This document shows, in pieces, positions 1 to 8,490 of a DNA stretch of 64,000 nucleotides. The position numbers and the translations under genes are program-made. Positions within the stretch are counted from its first letter, which is position 1. The number at the start of each line of letters is the position of its first letter. The DNA is from Methanosarcina acetivorans C2A (lineage in GTDB: Archaea; Halobacteriota; Methanosarcinia; Methanosarcinales; Methanosarcinaceae): positions 868,001 to 932,000 of the forward strand of contig NC_003552.1 of the NCBI RefSeq assembly GCF_000007345.1, given 5' to 3'. Below the pieces are notes generated by a model, which saw only the letters and a program-made list of their open reading frames with translations, searched no databases and was not told where the DNA came from.

Positions 1-279
1 GGGCTTACCGTTCTGGACCTTGACAGCGGGAAGGAAACAAGTGAATTCGAATCAACAAACGTCTGGCTGGCTGAATTAAGCAAAGAACAGATTTTAGCCT
101 ATGTCAGGACAGGAGAGCCTCTGGATAAAGCCGGGGCTTTTGCAGCTCAGGGAAAAGGGGCGGTGCTGGTGGAAAAAGTAGAGGGGGATTTTTTTAATGC
201 TGTCGGGCTCCCTCTTTTTCGGTTGGGGAAAATTCTGGAAAGGCTTGGGGTTTCGGTGTTTGATGAAGGCTTTTCCTGA
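1..279 (+). CDS. Maf-family nucleotide pyrophosphatase, C-terminal part
   Basis: The reading frame is open from the first base and ends at TGA 277-279, giving 92 residues of the C-terminal half of a Maf/HAM1-like house-cleaning enzyme. Visible family features are the stretch [20 protein letters not shown], the usual conserved 'GEP-DKAGaY-iQG-ga' motif of Maf, and [11 protein letters not shown], the usual 'nvvGLPl--l' motif near the C-terminus. Maf proteins hydrolyse nucleoside triphosphates, removing non-canonical or modified nucleotides. The N-terminus lies outside the window. Codons run in the same direction as cysS, 155 bp downstream, so the two may be co-transcribed, but the AT-rich gap leaves room for a separate promoter. 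Confidence 0.85.
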
Positions 280-422
280 TTCTTTTTTTCCACCCGGAAA
301 CTTCAGGCTGTTTTATTCAGGGAGTTTACCAGGCGTTGCAAAAGTAATAAAGCAATTGGAAGTAATAATAGCAGATAAGGCTAATAGCGGATAGGGCTAA
401 TTTATCTGGAATTTAACAACCA

Positions 423-428
423 GAGGTG
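423..428 (+). promoter_or_regulatory. ribosome binding site deciding the cysS start
   Basis: GAGGTG lies six bases before ATG 435. It shows that the in-frame GTG at 426 is part of the ribosome binding site and not the start codon. Confidence 0.8.
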
Positions 429-434
429 TTCCGA

Positions 435-1856
435 ATGTTGCAAGTCTACAATACCCTGACACGAGAAAAGGAGATATTCAAACCTGTAAAGGAAGGCGAG
501 ATTTCGATTTATGCCTGTGGGCCCACGGTCTACAATATGCCCCACATAGGAAACTACCGAACCTTTCTGATGACGGACAACGTCTTGCGGGCCCTCGAAT
601 ACCTCGGGTACAGGGTAAAACTCGTGATGAACATTACGGACATCGATGACAAAACTATCAGGGACTCAAAAGCAGCCGGGATGACTCTTAAAGACTTTAC
701 GGACAAATACACGGCCGAGTTCTTCAAAGGCCTTGACATGTTGAACATAAAGCGGGCTTTTGCGTATCCGAGGGCTACGGAAAACGTTGACGGCATGATC
801 GAACTTGCACGGAAACTGATCGAAAAGGGGCTGGCTTACGAAAAAGACGGTTCAGTCTATTACAGGATTTCAGGATTCCCGGAATACGGCAAGCTTTCCA
901 GGCTTAATTTTGACAACATCCTGATCGGAGCGTCTGTGGACGTTGACGAGTATGATAAGGACAACCCGCGGGACTTTGCCCTCCTGAAAGCTTCAACGCC
1001 TGAAGAGATCGAAAGGGGGATATATTACGACAGCCCCTGGGGAAAAATCCGTCCTGGCTGGCATATCGAATGCTCGGTAATGGCAATGAACAGTTTCGGG
1101 CCTACCCTGGACATCCATACAGGAGGCGTGGACCTGATCTTCCCGCACCATGAAAATGAGATAGCCCAGTCCGAAGGCGCAACCGGAAAGCCCTTCGTGT
1201 GCACCTGGATTCATGGGGAGCACCTTATAGTCGAGGGGGAGAAGATGAGCAAGTCCAAAAGAAATGTTTTCACCCTGCCCGAGATCGTTGAAAAGTACGG
1301 GGGCGAAGTTGTCCGTTTCATGTTCCTTTCAGTGCATTACCGGAAAAAACTGGACTATTCCGAAGCCTTTGCAGAAAATGCAAAAAACAACTATCTGCGG
1401 CTTAAAGAGACCCTCGACAACCTCGAATTTTCCCTGAAGGGGGCAGACGATAAATCGTACCCCGGAGACCTGGAGACCCTTAAAGCTCTTCCCGAACTTG
1501 AGACTCAGTTCAGGCATGCCCTTGAAGACGACTTCAATACCCCCAGAGCCCTGACCGTTTTCAGGGAACTTTCGCGCACAGCTAACTTATACCTTGAAGC
1601 CGGAAAAAACAGGAAAGTTCTGGAAAAGGTGCATACTCTCTACAGGAAGTTTTCGGATGTCCTGGGCCTTTTTGCACAGGCAGGCAAAGAGGAAATCCCG
1701 GAAGAGGTTTTCAGGCTTGTGGAGGAACGTGAGGCTGCCCGGAAAAAGAAGGATTGGGGAACTTCCGATACCCTCAGGGAGAAAATAAGGACCCTTGGTT
1801 ATATCATACAGGATAAAAAAGAAGGGCCGAATGTAAAGAAAGCTGAAGAGAGTTAA
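435..1856 (+). CDS. cysS: cysteinyl-tRNA synthetase
   Basis: Class I aminoacyl-tRNA synthetase charging tRNA-Cys, 473 residues, the usual length. Cys28 of YACGPTVY is the first zinc ligand; PHIGN at residues 36-40 is the HIGH signature; GWHIECS and [10 protein letters not shown] supply the other zinc ligands; [11 protein letters not shown] is the KMSKS loop. The C-terminal [20 protein letters not shown] is the typical tRNA-binding tail. I chose ATG 435 over the in-frame GTG 426 because the GTG is itself part of the Shine-Dalgarno sequence GAGGTG (423-428). Methanosarcina is known to have a second route to Cys-tRNA (SepRS/SepCysS), so this enzyme may be partly redundant; that part is family knowledge, not seen here. 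Confidence 0.97.
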   Translation: MLQVYNTLTREKEIFKPVKEGEISIYACGPTVYNMPHIGNYRTFLMTDNVLRALEYLGYRVKLVMNITDIDDKTIRDSKAAGMTLKDFTDKYTAEFFKGLDMLNIKRAFAYPRATENVDGMIELARKLIEKGLAYEKDGSVYYRISGFPEYGKLSRLNFDNILIGASVDVDEYDKDNPRDFALLKASTPEEIERGIYYDSPWGKIRPGWHIECSVMAMNSFGPTLDIHTGGVDLIFPHHENEIAQSEGATGKPFVCTWIHGEHLIVEGEKMSKSKRNVFTLPEIVEKYGGEVVRFMFLSVHYRKKLDYSEAFAENAKNNYLRLKETLDNLEFSLKGADDKSYPGDLETLKALPELETQFRHALEDDFNTPRALTVFRELSRTANLYLEAGKNRKVLEKVHTLYRKFSDVLGLFAQAGKEEIPEEVFRLVEEREAARKKKDWGTSDTLREKIRTLGYIIQDKKEGPNVKKAEES

Positions 1857-1888
1857 TAATTTACTTCCCTGCCCCGACTCCTGGAAAA

Positions 1889-2740
1889 TCAAATTCGAAT
1901 TTCTTCTTTTTCTCCTGTTTTTTTGCCGGCAGGGATCTGCAGCGGGGAACACTGGAGAGAGGAATATAATTCGTTCAGGCTCTGCAGGATCTTGAACCCC
2001 TTTTCCGTAATCATATAATCCCCTCTTTCGTGCTGCTGCATGATAAGCCCGCTGTCCATGAGCTTCTGCAGGTGAAAGAGCAGGTTTCCGCCTCTGAGGC
2101 CTGTGATTTCGGAAAAGGCTGAGAAGCTTTTAGTCTCAAAAGCCACAGCTCTCAGGATTTCCAGGCGCTGGGGATTGGATACCGGTTCGAGGATTTCTCT
2201 CATGAGGATGCCGGGCTCAAGGGCTAAAATATCAGGTTTCTGTCCCTGGTTGTCAGCATAAATCCTCATCGAGCGCATAAGATTGACCTGTTTTGTAAAA
2301 AGGGTGGATACCTCGGAAAAACACTGTTCACACTTGTTGTAAGGGGCTCTGCATCTCATTTCCTGGAGTTTTTCTCTATTCCCCGAAACAAGATCCTCAT
2401 CCACTCTGCCCTGTTTTATAAGCCCTGCATTCCTCTGAAGAAGGGCTGAAAAGGCAGACCTGCAGTTCTCTTTTTCAGGACATTTTTTCACCATATTTTT
2501 TTCAAGTCCTGTTTCGATATCCTCATAGAGGTGACTGAGAATCGCGTTTGAATACTCCTTTCTCGAACATTCCAGAGCCGTTTCAAAGCGTAGCCTGTTT
2601 GAGTATTCCATTACTTTTTTGATATCGCTGTGCATATCGCAAAGCTTTTCCCTGATGGCCTTTATTTCCGCCATTTCCGGGTCTTCCGGGGCTGCAGGGC
2701 TTTCAGGGAGTTTTTCTTTTTTCCTAGCGCTATCTTTCAT
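1889..2740 (-). CDS. ArsR-like winged-helix transcriptional regulator
   Basis: 283 residues. The C-terminal third (about 180-265) is a winged helix: EPVSNPQRLEILRAVAFET then SFSAFSEITGLRGGNLLFHL and LMDSGLIMQQHERGDYMITEKG, the ArsR/GntR-like layout with recognition helix around GGNLLFHLQKL. The N-terminal two thirds are charged and helical, and hold spaced cysteines (CPEKENC, then CRAPYNKCEQC), which could bind a metal or an iron-sulphur cluster. Regulators with this architecture are common in Methanosarcina, several acting on methyl-transfer genes; the target here is unknown. AGGAAG upstream of ATG 2740 is the likely ribosome binding site. It converges on cysS with 32 bp between stops. Confidence 0.8.
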   Translation of the reverse strand: MKDSARKKEKLPESPAAPEDPEMAEIKAIREKLCDMHSDIKKVMEYSNRLRFETALECSRKEYSNAILSHLYEDIETGLEKNMVKKCPEKENCRSAFSALLQRNAGLIKQGRVDEDLVSGNREKLQEMRCRAPYNKCEQCFSEVSTLFTKQVNLMRSMRIYADNQGQKPDILALEPGILMREILEPVSNPQRLEILRAVAFETKSFSAFSEITGLRGGNLLFHLQKLMDSGLIMQQHERGDYMITEKGFKILQSLNELYSSLQCSPLQIPAGKKTGEKEEIRI

Positions 2741-2928
2741 ATTTTTTACATCTTCCTGCTTTCCTTAATAAGTTTCTGTTACAACTCTAAAGGTCATTGG
2801 GATATATGAATTCTTTCAGGGCACTGGAATGCATTTAGTATATTTTGGTGCCGATTAAGTATAAATCAATGACTTACAGATTACTAATGGCATAAATGCC
2901 AGTACTTGAAGGCGGAGGTGAGAAAAAT

Positions 2929-3048
2929 ATGGTAAAATGCGGTATTTGCGGAGGGGAAGCCCCGAAACAGCCCTGTATAACCGAAGAAGGGAACTGCAAC
3001 CTTTGCGGTAAAAAGGTTGTTCTTGCGGAAGAAAAGGAAAAGAAGTAA
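2929..3048 (+). CDS. 39-residue zinc-ribbon-like small protein
   Basis: A short ORF, ATG 2929 to TAA 3046-3048, preceded by a near-perfect GGAGGTG at 2914-2920. The product begins MVKCGICGGEAPKQPC and continues to GNCNLCGKKVVLAEEKEKK. It has five cysteines in two knuckles (C-x2-C ... C-x6-C-x2-C), which fits one treble-clef or zinc-ribbon site. The lysine/glutamate tail is probably disordered. A terminator-like hairpin follows at 3112-3148. Strong translation signals, balanced cysteine spacing and the terminator make this a real gene. Function unknown; it may bind nucleic acid or a partner protein. Confidence 0.75.
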   Translation: MVKCGICGGEAPKQPCITEEGNCNLCGKKVVLAEEKEKK

Positions 3049-3111
3049 CAACAAAAGATGAATGTAAACCTACAATTTGACAACGACACGCCACCCGAAA
3101 AAGAGGTTTGC

Positions 3112-3156
3112 AGCATTAATTTCCCTTCAATAAAAGGGGATTAATGCTCTCTTTTT
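3112..3156 (+). terminator. hairpin with T-run after the small zinc protein gene
   Basis: AGCATTAATTTCCC (3112-3125) pairs with GGGGATTAATGCT (3136-3148), followed by a T-rich stretch CTCTTTTTC. It lies 64 bp after the stop of the 39-residue gene. Confidence 0.7.
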
Positions 3157-3170
3157 CTTGAAAACTGAAA

Positions 3171-3247
3171 ATCTATGCTGCAAAAAATCTATGCTGCAAA
3201 AAATCTATGCTGCAAAAAATCTATGCTGCAAAAAATCTATGCTGCAA
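3171..3247. repeat. 16-bp tandem repeat, five copies
   Basis: The unit ATCTATGCTGCAAAAA starts at 3171, 3187, 3203, 3219 and 3235; the last copy is cut short at about 3247. Copies are identical. No protein frame runs through it and it follows a terminator. Confidence 0.95.
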
Positions 3248-3441
3248 AGTTTCTCTGTTTTTAGTTGTTTTCTCCTCAATTTTCTATTTTTAGTTGTTTT
3301 CTCCTCAATTTTCTATTTTTAGTTGTTTTTTCCTCTATTTTTTTATTTTTAAGGCTTTCTCCTCAAGCTTCTATTTTAGCTGTTTTTTCTTCAATTTCTG
3401 TTTTTAGCTGTTTTTCCCCTTAATTTTCTGTTTTTAGAGCC
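3248..3441. repeat. degenerate ~29-bp tandem repeat, about six copies
   Basis: Pyrimidine-rich units of the form TTCTATTTTTAGTTGTTTTC followed by TCCTCAATT recur about every 29 bases from 3248 to 3441, with drift increasing to the right. Together with the 16-bp array just before it, this fills most of the 570-bp gap between genes; no gene is seen in 3049-3620 besides these repeats and an AT-rich upstream region. Confidence 0.85.
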
Positions 3442-3620
3442 AAAACCCCTGATTTTTTCTCTATCTTCGCCAGGAAGATAAACTGCGGAATCCAGCAACA
3501 TCTGAAATGTGTCAACAATTATTTATCCAATTATATACTATTTCATATATCTTATTTCGTTCTTTCTGGGCCGTATCCTTTTTTCTTTCATACGTCCCTT
3601 ATCGTCTCCGGGGGGAATGC

Positions 3621-4079
3621 ATGAACTTTAAAGACCTGATCACTAAAGACACGAGCACAAATAAGGATGAAAATGAAAAGTCCGGCAAGGAAGCTGTAAA
3701 AATAGGCCCGGTTTTAGCCGAACTGGGGCATGCTCCAGGCACGATAAAAATGACGCTCGTATCTCCGAAAGCCGTGGAAGAAAAATCCATAGATTCGATT
3801 AACAGTGCAATGCTTCTTATCAAGGAACTCTCAAAAAAGGTAGGAGATACTGTGGAGAAAATGCCTGTCGAGCGCCGTCCCTCTCAGGTACACCTGGCTT
3901 TTAACATTCGCCTTACTACGGACGGAAAGGCGGTCATTACCAAGTCCGAAAAGGAAACAAACCTGAAGGTAACACTGATGTGGAAGCAAGACGGGAAAGA
4001 CAGTGGAGAAGCTATAGAACAGGGCGAGGAACAATATATGCAGGAAGGCGAAGGCAAAAAACGAAAGCTATACTCCTGA
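3621..4079 (+). CDS. Trypco1-like (CU044_2847-type) small protein
   Basis: 152 residues from ATG 3621, which is preceded by a G-run (3610-3615). An upstream in-frame start at 3507 would add 38 hydrophobic residues lacking a ribosome binding site, so I prefer 3621. The C-terminal half, VHLAFNIRLTTDGKAVITKS then NLKVTLMWKQ, has the pattern of the trypsin-co-occurring domain 1 (CU044_2847) family: a beta strand ending in 'F-i-L', a central 'A-i-k', and a final 'l-V-l-W' strand. Those domains often sit beside proteases or in conflict-related operons. A Lon-like secreted protease gene lies 188 bp downstream, which is suggestive but not proof of a link. Soluble, highly charged. Confidence 0.6.
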   Translation: MNFKDLITKDTSTNKDENEKSGKEAVKIGPVLAELGHAPGTIKMTLVSPKAVEEKSIDSINSAMLLIKELSKKVGDTVEKMPVERRPSQVHLAFNIRLTTDGKAVITKSEKETNLKVTLMWKQDGKDSGEAIEQGEEQYMQEGEGKKRKLYS

Positions 4080-4267
4080 AAGCCCAGCCATAAGAGCTAA
4101 AAATAGATTATGTTCAGCCTTCCTGATAAAATCGGCTATGTCAACCATCCTGATAACGCTTATATCCAGTCTTCCTGATAGCTGTCTTTCCAGCGAATAC
4201 ATTTACTTAAAAATACTGGATTCTTGAAGGAAAAAATAAGTACAAGCTGCGCAAAGTAATTCACTAT

Positions 4268-5185
4268 ATGAAATCCAAACTTCTTGCCCTTATCCTTGTC
4301 CTTTCGCTTGTTGCGAATGCTTACTTTGTCTTTTTCTATCAGGCTCCGGTTGAGGGGGAGCAGGTCCAGGAAATGCAGGAACGTATAAATTCCCTTGAAA
4401 AGGACAATAATAGACTTGAAACGCAGGTATCTCAGAATAACCAGTCTCTCCAGTCCTATGCTTCCCAGCTGGACTTCTACCGGGAGAGGGTTTTCGAACT
4501 CGAAAATAACCTCCAGGCATGCCCTGCAGGTATGGAGGGTTTTGCCACTCTGCAGGCTCCTGCCGTTTTCCAGAACGTTGAACTGGAAAAGTCAGGGCCT
4601 TTTGTCAGGGAGGTGATCTCCGAAGAGGGGACCCTTCTCAACATCTCGACTGAAACCAGATCCGGAAAAGGCCGGGTGCTTGTCCAGACCACTCCTCTTA
4701 TGGGTGTGGTTTTTCAGGACGCTGCAAATACTGCAGTTTTCGTGGCTCAGCAGGAGACCGGAGTTTCTCTCTCAGGCAGCGATGTTATTTTCAGCATTGC
4801 CTCTGATCAGGAGATCCCGGGCGTTGACGGTTCGAGTGCAGGGGCTCTCATGACCCTTCTTACAATTTCCGCTATCAACGGCACCGAACTTAATGACAGC
4901 ATCACCCTTACAGGCACAATTGACGATGAAGGGAACGTCGGAGAAATAGGCGGGGTCTTTGAAAAAGCTACGGCAGCAGAAGCCGGAGGAAAAACTCTCT
5001 TCCTTTTGCCCAGAGAAAACAGCGAGCTTGTCACTTATAAACTTGTAAGCCGAAAAATCGGAGGCATTGATGTCGTCCAGAGAGTTCCGGAAACTGTGGA
5101 CGCCGAAGAATATATCGAGGAAAATGTCGGGATAAATGTCGAGTACGTTGACACTATTGAGGACGTGCTGGAGTATGAGACGTAA
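4268..5185 (+). CDS. membrane-anchored, secreted Lon-like (S16) serine protease
   Basis: 305 residues. Residues 1-24 form a signal peptide or N-terminal anchor; 30-80 form a coiled coil (EQVQEMQERINSLEKDNNRL); the rest is a Lon proteolytic domain without any AAA+ ATPase part. The catalytic serine is Ser190 in PGVDGSSAGA and the catalytic lysine Lys233 in GEIGGVFEKA, both in the canonical S16 context. Thus the enzyme would cut proteins outside the membrane without ATP. Archaeal LonB is instead a cytoplasmic membrane-bound ATPase-protease; this one is a separate, stand-alone type. It may trim surface proteins. A Trypco1-like gene is just upstream. Start ATG 4268 has a weak ribosome binding site. 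Confidence 0.85.
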   Translation: MKSKLLALILVLSLVANAYFVFFYQAPVEGEQVQEMQERINSLEKDNNRLETQVSQNNQSLQSYASQLDFYRERVFELENNLQACPAGMEGFATLQAPAVFQNVELEKSGPFVREVISEEGTLLNISTETRSGKGRVLVQTTPLMGVVFQDAANTAVFVAQQETGVSLSGSDVIFSIASDQEIPGVDGSSAGALMTLLTISAINGTELNDSITLTGTIDDEGNVGEIGGVFEKATAAEAGGKTLFLLPRENSELVTYKLVSRKIGGIDVVQRVPETVDAEEYIEENVGINVEYVDTIEDVLEYET

Positions 5186-5226
5186 ACTTGACGCCTTCCT
5201 ACATTTTTATTTTTAAAAAGTTCTGA

Positions 5227-5251
5227 AAAGGGATTTTTTCTACATCCCTTT
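5227..5251 (+). terminator. hairpin followed by T-rich tract after the Lon-like gene
   Basis: AAAGGGAT (5227-5234) pairs with ATCCCTTT (5244-5251) around a nine-base loop, followed by CCTTTAACCTTTTTGTTTTT. Confidence 0.65.
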
Positions 5252-5485
5252 CCTTTAACCTTTTTGTTTTTCTTTCCTTCCCTTTATCCTTACAGGCATG
5301 GAATATTTACAAATCAGGATCTGAAAATCTTCTATTTTCTCCAATAGCAGGCTCCCGGTTCTGAGTTATATTGGACTGCGTAATTAATTAATGAGCCTGG
5401 CCCTGCTAGATTTTATATTCTTCGATAGTCATAATTCTTATATCTGAACTTTTATCTTCTACTTTTGATTCCAGAGGTGACCGGA

Positions 5486-5890
5486 GTGCTTGATAAATTA
5501 ATCCCAAAACAGAGGAAAATGTCTACCCGGGTCGGGGGAATGCTCACCCTTGTGGGGGAGGCAATGTTTCTGTTTTCAATCCTCAATTTCCTTATGATTT
5601 CCCGACTTCAGTATTACAGTGAAGGAGACTCGTATATCAGGACCGTTTTCCCGCATTATTTGCTCTTTCTTGCGGGGTTGGGCACCATAGGCTTTGTTGC
5701 TATGTGGATGGTGTACGTTTATGTCTTGCCGAGCAAACAGCGTTTTTCCCAGGAACAGGCGGTTAAGGACAACCGGAGCCCCATGTATGACAGGATTCTT
5801 GAGGTTCAGGATGAGCTTGCAGAGATGCGGAAGATGATCAAAGAACTCTCGGAAAAGGTCGAAAAACTTTCGGAAAAAGATTCGAGATGA
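5486..5890 (+). CDS. small membrane protein with C-terminal coiled coil
   Basis: 134 residues from GTG 5486, chosen because AGAGGTGA (5473-5480) sits just before it; the longer TTG 5465 start would place that sequence inside the gene. Two hydrophobic segments (about residues 17-40, GGMLTLVGEAMFLFSILNFL, and 59-83, LLFLAGLGTIGFVAMWMVYV) are predicted transmembrane helices. The tail from ILEVQDELAEMRKM to the end is a heptad-rich coiled coil. No family recognised. The two-helix plus coiled-coil build is common in small archaeal membrane scaffolds. Upstream 5186-5485 holds only a terminator and AT-rich sequence. Confidence 0.7.
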   Translation: MLDKLIPKQRKMSTRVGGMLTLVGEAMFLFSILNFLMISRLQYYSEGDSYIRTVFPHYLLFLAGLGTIGFVAMWMVYVYVLPSKQRFSQEQAVKDNRSPMYDRILEVQDELAEMRKMIKELSEKVEKLSEKDSR

Positions 5891-5939
5891 GCACTGAGTG
5901 TGGTAAGTACTTTGAGCCGGTTTTGAGTTTTACGATGAG

Positions 5940-6163
5940 GTGAGACTGAATCGAATTCTCCTTTAATTAAAGTTACGAATAAGGCTTTTTTCTCTCTTTC
6001 AAACGGTGATTACAGCAGTTTCAAAGCTCAGGTTTCAGATGCAGGGAATCTTGGTTCCGAAACTTCTGGACGCGAGAATGCCAGTTTTTCCAGTTTTGAG
6101 TTTATATCTGCGGCAGCAGTCATACCAGTTATTGTGTACGTACGCAGGTCCGGGAAAAATTGA
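5940..6163 (+). pseudogene. C-terminal remnant of a surface-anchored protein
   Basis: A frame open from just after a TGA near 5940 to TGA 6161-6163 reads ...SNGDYSSFKAQ, a Ser/Asn/Glu-rich linker, then SFEFISAAAVIPVIVYVRRS. That is the layout of the C-terminal membrane anchor of Methanosarcina S-layer-type surface proteins: low-complexity stalk, F-E-F-I motif, hydrophobic helix, arginines. No start codon or ribosome binding site precedes it, so it looks like the tail of a deleted gene. The rest of 5891-6430 shows a hairpin (AGCTGCTTTAATTT at 6246 with AAATTAGCAGCT at 6264) and AT-rich sequence. Confidence 0.45.
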
Positions 6164-6473
6164 ACTTTTCAAATTGAAGAAAAGAAAGTTTCTTTGGAGG
6201 ACTTTTTCCATTTCCGTCTCTTATGTGTCTACTTTTTTTGGTAGTAGCTGCTTTAATTTCTCTAAATTAGCAGCTTCATCAAAAATAGTTCATCCCGGAA
6301 CAGCTACTACTCTGTGCCTGATTACAGTATAATGCAATAGTAAAGGATCTCAACTTCTATTTTAAAATCCCTTATCTAGTTTCAGTATACCAGATTAATA
6401 TGTTTTTTTTATAAAAGCCCTATATTATTAATGATTGCCTTCTTCGTCCATACCCCTGAGGAATTCAGTTTTT

Positions 6474-6643
6474 CCTCAGGCAGCCGGTCAGCTTCAAGCT
6501 CGAGGTCAGGACGCAGTTCAAGCCGGTTGACCTGGACGTCTGGTGGGGAATGTACAATGCGGGGTACGAGATCCCGGGATCCGGGTGCATGTCGGTTCTG
6601 GACTCTAATTCGAGCAAACTAAAGTATCAGGAGCGATCACGAT
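6474..6643 (+). pseudogene. GC-rich coding remnant of unknown family
   Basis: A GC-rich frame ending at TGA 6641-6643 reads VSFKLEVRTQFKPVDLDVWW then GMYNAGYEIPGSGCM. Its composition and codon use resemble protein-coding DNA, unlike the AT-rich sequence before 6430, but it has no start. It abuts the next ORF and, with it, marks the left edge of a GC-rich patch reaching to about 8020. I do not recognise the family. Confidence 0.3.
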
Positions 6644-6992
6644 GAGGCACACGTTTTTTCCACTCAGCATGGCGACTCTAGTTGTGGGGGTAGGAACCAT
6701 CGCCATCGCCGCAGATAACCCTCTGGCAAAATACCTGGAGGTTCCGGGGGCCAGGACGACCCTGCTGGTCAGCGCAGCAAAACAGGGCTTCTCTGCTGAC
6801 TTTGTGGCAGAAGCAAGGAAGTATTTCGAGAATTTCCACTACCAGATGGGCGGAGACCACGCCCTCTACTACAATCTGCGGTTATCGGAGTTCCTGTCCA
6901 CCGCTATTCGAACGCATGATGATAAAGGAATGGAAATGGGAAATTCTGCTTATCAACAGCGTCGATCCATTTCGGAAAAAATCTGCCTGTGA
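6642..6992 (+). CDS. short secreted protein of unknown function (possibly truncated)
   Basis: 116 residues with a good signal peptide (MRHTFFPLSMATLVVGVGTI, cleavage likely after AIAA) and a helical body, VAEARKYFENFHYQMGGDHA. It is GC-rich compared with neighbours. The last 25 residues look like a frame change rather than a natural end, since the local sequence has coding character in other frames as well. It lies 50 bp before the choloylglycine-hydrolase-family gene and probably came in with it. No family recognised; intactness doubtful. Confidence 0.4.
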   Translation: MRHTFFPLSMATLVVGVGTIAIAADNPLAKYLEVPGARTTLLVSAAKQGFSADFVAEARKYFENFHYQMGGDHALYYNLRLSEFLSTAIRTHDDKGMEMGNSAYQQRRSISEKICL

Positions 6993-7042
6993 GAAAACTT
7001 GATTTCAAGCTCGACAGGCAACAGAAGGAAGGAGGTTAACAC

Positions 7043-8019
7043 ATGTGTACACGCATTCTTTACGAAACGGGCACCGGGACCTACGTCACGGGGCGCAGCA
7101 TGGACTGGAATGACCTGCAGATGGATACATACTGCTGGATCTTTCCCCGCGTCATGAAGCGAGATGGCGGCGTTGGGGCTGATTCGATCACCTGGACCTC
7201 AAAGTATGGCTCGCTGATCTTTAGCGCTTACAACCTGGTAACTTCCGATGGGGTGAATGAAGCAGAGATGGCCGGCAACTTGCTCTACCTGGCTGAGGCC
7301 GACTACGGGGACGCGAAGACCAGCGGAAAGCCCACGATTTCGGTGGGGGCATTGCTCCAGTACCTGTTAGACAACTATGGGAGTGTGGCTGAGGCCGTCG
7401 AGGGGATACGGTCCGACCCCGTCACGGTAATTGCCGCCAACGCTCCGAACGGGAGGCCGGTCAGTGTTCACTTTTCGCTCTCCGACGCCACTGGTGATTC
7501 GGCCGTCCTCGAGTACATCGGCGGAAAGCTGCAGATCCACCATGATCGTGAGTACCGGGTCATGACGAACTCGCCCATCTACGACCAGCAGCTGGCCATC
7601 AATGCCTACTGGGATCTGATCGGCGGAAAGAACTTCTTGCCCGGAACCATCAGCGCCGCCGACCGCTTCGTGCGCGCCAGCTACGCGCTCAAGTCGTCGC
7701 CCAGGTTTAAGGATCGGCGTGCAGCGGTCGCGGCGGTACTATCCCAGATGCGGTCCATAGGCGTTCCGCCCGGCAGAGCGATCCCGACAAGCCTAACATC
7801 TCGTCGACGCTGTGGCGAACCGTTATCGACCACGATGCAAAACGTTACTACTTCGACTCCGTGATAAATCCGTCAGTGATCTGGGTGGACGTCGACAGGC
7901 TCGATCTGAGCCCTGGCGCGAAGTCGATGGTGCTCCAGCTTGGCGTTCCCGGGGATGTGGGTGGGGATGTCTCCTCGAAGTTCGAACCGGCCGAGCCCTT
8001 CAAGTTCCTCGCGCCGTGA
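7043..8019 (+). pseudogene. choloylglycine hydrolase / penicillin V acylase family gene, frameshifted
   Basis: Ntn hydrolase of the linear amide C-N hydrolase family. GGAGG at 7031-7035 precedes ATG 7043; the product starts MCTRILYE with the nucleophile Cys2, and GRSMDWND gives the family Asp; SAYNLVTSDGVNEAEMAGNL and YRVMTNSP supply the usual Asn-containing motifs. The first frame runs to TGA 7864 but homology-like sequence leaves it near 7785: after MRSIGVPPGRA the expected PDKPNISSTLWRTVIDH and VINPSVIWVDVDRLDLSPGA continue in another frame to TGA 8017-8019. A net loss of one base (or gain of two) explains this. GC content is well above the surrounding DNA, suggesting transfer from bacteria. 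The truncated product lacks the last fifth and may be dead. Confidence 0.8.
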
Positions 8020-8181
8020 AGAGAATGACTATTCAGGTTGTCCCTGCCTGGCCGGCACCAGCGTTCGTGTCCGTTGTTGAGACTCGGGGATCAAAAAGAA
8101 CGCCTGCAGGGGTGTAGGACAAGGCTCGGTGACGGAGGTTAAAAAAGAAAGGAGATGTAAGTCGCGAAGACAACAAGTAAT

Positions 8182-8325
8182 ATATCGAAGTGGATCTGAA
8201 GGAGCATATCGAAGTGGATCTGAAGGAGCATATCGAAGTGGATCTGAAGGAGCATATCGAAGTGGATCTGAAGGAGCATATCGAAGTGGATCTGAAGGAG
8301 CATATCGAAGTGGATCTGAAGGAGC
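8182..8325. repeat. 24-bp tandem repeat, six identical copies
   Basis: The unit ATATCGAAGTGGATCTGAAG+GAGC starts at 8182, 8206, 8230, 8254, 8278 and 8302 and ends at 8325. As 24 is divisible by three, several frames stay open: one reads YRSGSEGA repeats (ORF 8129-8332), another HIEVDLKE repeats bounded by TAA and TAG. Neither has a convincing start. The perfect identity suggests a recent expansion. It directly follows the foreign GC-rich patch. Confidence 0.9.
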
Positions 8326-8371
8326 GTGGTAGCGAGTAGATGGGTAAGGTGCCAAAATCTCTCATATCCTT

Positions 8372-8490
8372 TTCTCATCGTTTTCTTTTCAACACGTCAA
8401 ACCGATGGGGTCATGACAAAGCACCGGCAATGATGGCACCGATGATGACCACCTGGAATACTGCGCTCAGCCCCTCTACGAGACTGTGTC
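8372..8490 (-). pseudogene. remnant encoding a hydrophobic C-terminus
   Basis: On the minus strand a frame following a stop reads SLVEGLSAVFQVVIIGAIIA then GALS and a TGA at 8417-8415. It looks like the last transmembrane helix of a lost membrane protein. The region 8020-8713 otherwise holds only the 24-bp repeats and AT-rich sequence. Confidence 0.3.

Noticed and set aside
6006-6332. 108-residue ORF
   Set aside because: It is the wrong frame of the surface-protein tail at 5940-6163 and runs on into AT-rich DNA; no ribosome binding site.
8029-8378. Minus-strand ORFs over the 24-bp repeat
   Set aside because: They stay open only because the repeat unit is divisible by three; no start signals.
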